A DNA stretch of 6,868 nucleotides, taken from NCBI GenBank assembly GCA_018812385.1, contig JAHJDU010000411.1:1-6868 (forward strand), written 5' to 3'. The position numbers were made by a program, and so were the translations under genes. The notes below the pieces were generated by a model. The model made no database searches. It saw nothing but the letters and a program-made list of their open reading frames with translations, and was not told where the DNA came from. This DNA is from Pseudomonadota bacterium. GTDB lineage: Bacteria > Desulfobacterota > Desulfobacteria > Desulfobacterales > Desulfobacteraceae. This document shows positions 5,918 through 6,868 of this stretch, piece by piece (within the stretch, counting starts at the first letter, position 1; every line of letters begins with the position of its first letter).

Positions 5918-6868
5918 TCAATTGTTTTTCTTTACCATACATAGCGACCAGATATTGCCGATGCCGTCTACTTTTCCCACCCATCCTTTAAACCTTTCTG
6001 TGAAAACAGCTTCTAAAATATGCGGATTATATAATGGGATATATGGGATATCCTCCATGAGAATTGCCTGCATTTCCCAGATCAATTCTTTGCGTTGTTC
6101 TTCATCAATAACACTTAGCTGCTTTTTGGCAATTTTATCAAAATTCGGATTTGTGTATCCGCTCATGTTCCAGCCCCTGGGCTTATCATTTTCAGAATAG
6201 AAAAATGTTCTAAGATAGTCAGGATCAAGATCAAGCTTGCCATACCCTAGGATAAAGGCATCAAAATCATGTTTCCCTTTTACCCTGTCCAAAAGTGAGT
6301 TAAAAGACATGGGTCTTGCAAAGGCAGGCATGCCTATTTTTCTGAGCCATTCCTGGATCATCATACCGGCAAAGGCCCTTTTGGGATCATAATCAGCAGG
6401 GGGTGTGAGGATTACAAAATTATCCATTGGTTTTCCATCAGGGAGACGAATTCCTTGACCCTCAACAATGCCATTCTCAGATATCACAGGTTCTTTATCC
6501 CATGTATAGCCTGCTTTCTTAAGCATCTCATGGGCTGTTTTGAATCGGTCTTCATTTTTTACGCCTACACCATATCGGCGGACATCGGGATTGTACCAGA
6601 AGGTATTTCCAGATGGTATAATAGAGTGCATGGGCGAACCATAATTTTGAAGAATTCTTGTAAGGATGAATTCTTTGTTAATAAGGGTGGCTATTGCCTG
6701 TCGTAAAATTTTATCATCAAATGGTGGTTTCCGTAAGTTAAATCCCAGGTAATACAAAGCGCTTTTTTCATTAAGAAATACTTCAATATTGGGTTGTGTT
6801 TCCAGGTCTTTTATGTACCCGGGCTGGATTTCCCACCAGAACATGTCTATATCACCCTTTTTAAGGGC
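5918..6868 (-). CDS. Peptide-type ABC importer solute-binding protein (family 5), C-terminal part
   Basis: The last 316 codons of a periplasmic binding protein; the frame is open to the right edge (reading ALKKGDID before the Met at 6844), so that Met is internal and the N-terminus with signal peptide lies outside. Family features include LYYLGFNLRKPPFDDKILRQAIATLINKEFIL (30-61 from that Met), which matches the conserved FN ... F-D-ILRQAI region of the DppA/OppA/NikA superfamily. RGWNMSGYTNPNFDKIAKKQ and EMQAILMEDIPYIPLYNP near the end are also characteristic. It captures the substrate and delivers it to the permeases encoded immediately downstream. Peptide is the commonest ligand, but nickel chelates, sugars and other solutes are bound by close relatives, and the residues visible here do not decide it. 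Confidence 0.92.
   Translation of the reverse strand, partial: ALKKGDIDMFWWEIQPGYIKDLETQPNIEVFLNEKSALYYLGFNLRKPPFDDKILRQAIATLINKEFILTRILQNYGSPMHSIIPSGNTFWYNPDVRRYGVGVKNEDRFKTAHEMLKKAGYTWDKEPVISENGIVEGQGIRLPDGKPMDNFVILTPPADYDPKRAFAGMMIQEWLRKIGMPAFARPMSFNSLLDRVKGKHDFDAFILGYGKLDLDPDYLRTFFYSENDKPRGWNMSGYTNPNFDKIAKKQLSVIDEEQRKELIWEMQAILMEDIPYIPLYNPHILEAVFTERFKGWVGKVDGIGNIWSLCMVKKNN

Noticed and set aside
6842..6844. ATG at 6844 as start of the solute-binding protein
   Set aside because: The frame is open to the window edge with family-like sequence (ALKKGDID), and a start here would remove the signal peptide and the first lobe.

Overview
All recognisable genes in this window lie on the minus strand, so transcription runs from high to low coordinates. 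The sequence is moderately AT-rich by eye. The operon style (stop/start overlaps, purine-rich Shine-Dalgarno sites) and the protein types fit a Gram-negative-like anaerobe. A sulfate-reducing deltaproteobacterium (Desulfobacterales-like) is my best guess, from general resemblance only; no marker gene is present to prove it.

Positions 6868 to 2198 hold a complete peptide-type (Dpp/Opp/Nik superfamily) ABC importer in the classical order: the C-terminal part of a family 5 solute-binding protein (cut by the window edge), permease B, permease C, ATPase D and ATPase F. The B, C, D and F junctions touch or overlap (stop/start TGATG, TAAATG and an 8-nt overlap), which implies one translationally coupled operon. 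The start of permease C belongs at 4916, not at the longer in-frame ATG at 5006.

Positions 2156 to 924 hold a radical SAM protein 41 nt downstream of ATPase F on the same strand, so probably the last gene of the same transcript. It has a Rossmann-like N-terminal segment resembling a B12-binding domain and an unusually spaced CX4CX2C iron-sulfur motif (Cys168, Cys173, Cys176). No precursor peptide or accessory maturation gene is visible. I infer that the imported or processed substrate is linked to the radical SAM reaction, but neither the substrate nor the reaction can be read from the sequence.

Positions 923 to 789 are intergenic. They contain competing inverted repeats and a good predicted sigma-70 promoter facing the last gene. 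Positions 788 to 1 are the first 262 codons of a further minus-strand gene that runs off the left edge. It resembles, from memory, the N-terminal region of a family of GAF-domain sensory proteins; the domain itself would lie outside the window.

The most interesting points are the radical SAM enzyme fused to the transporter operon, its odd cluster spacing, the structured intergenic region, and two nearly identical 18-nt leader mini-ORFs that end on the start codons of the two genes not directly coupled to their upstream neighbour.
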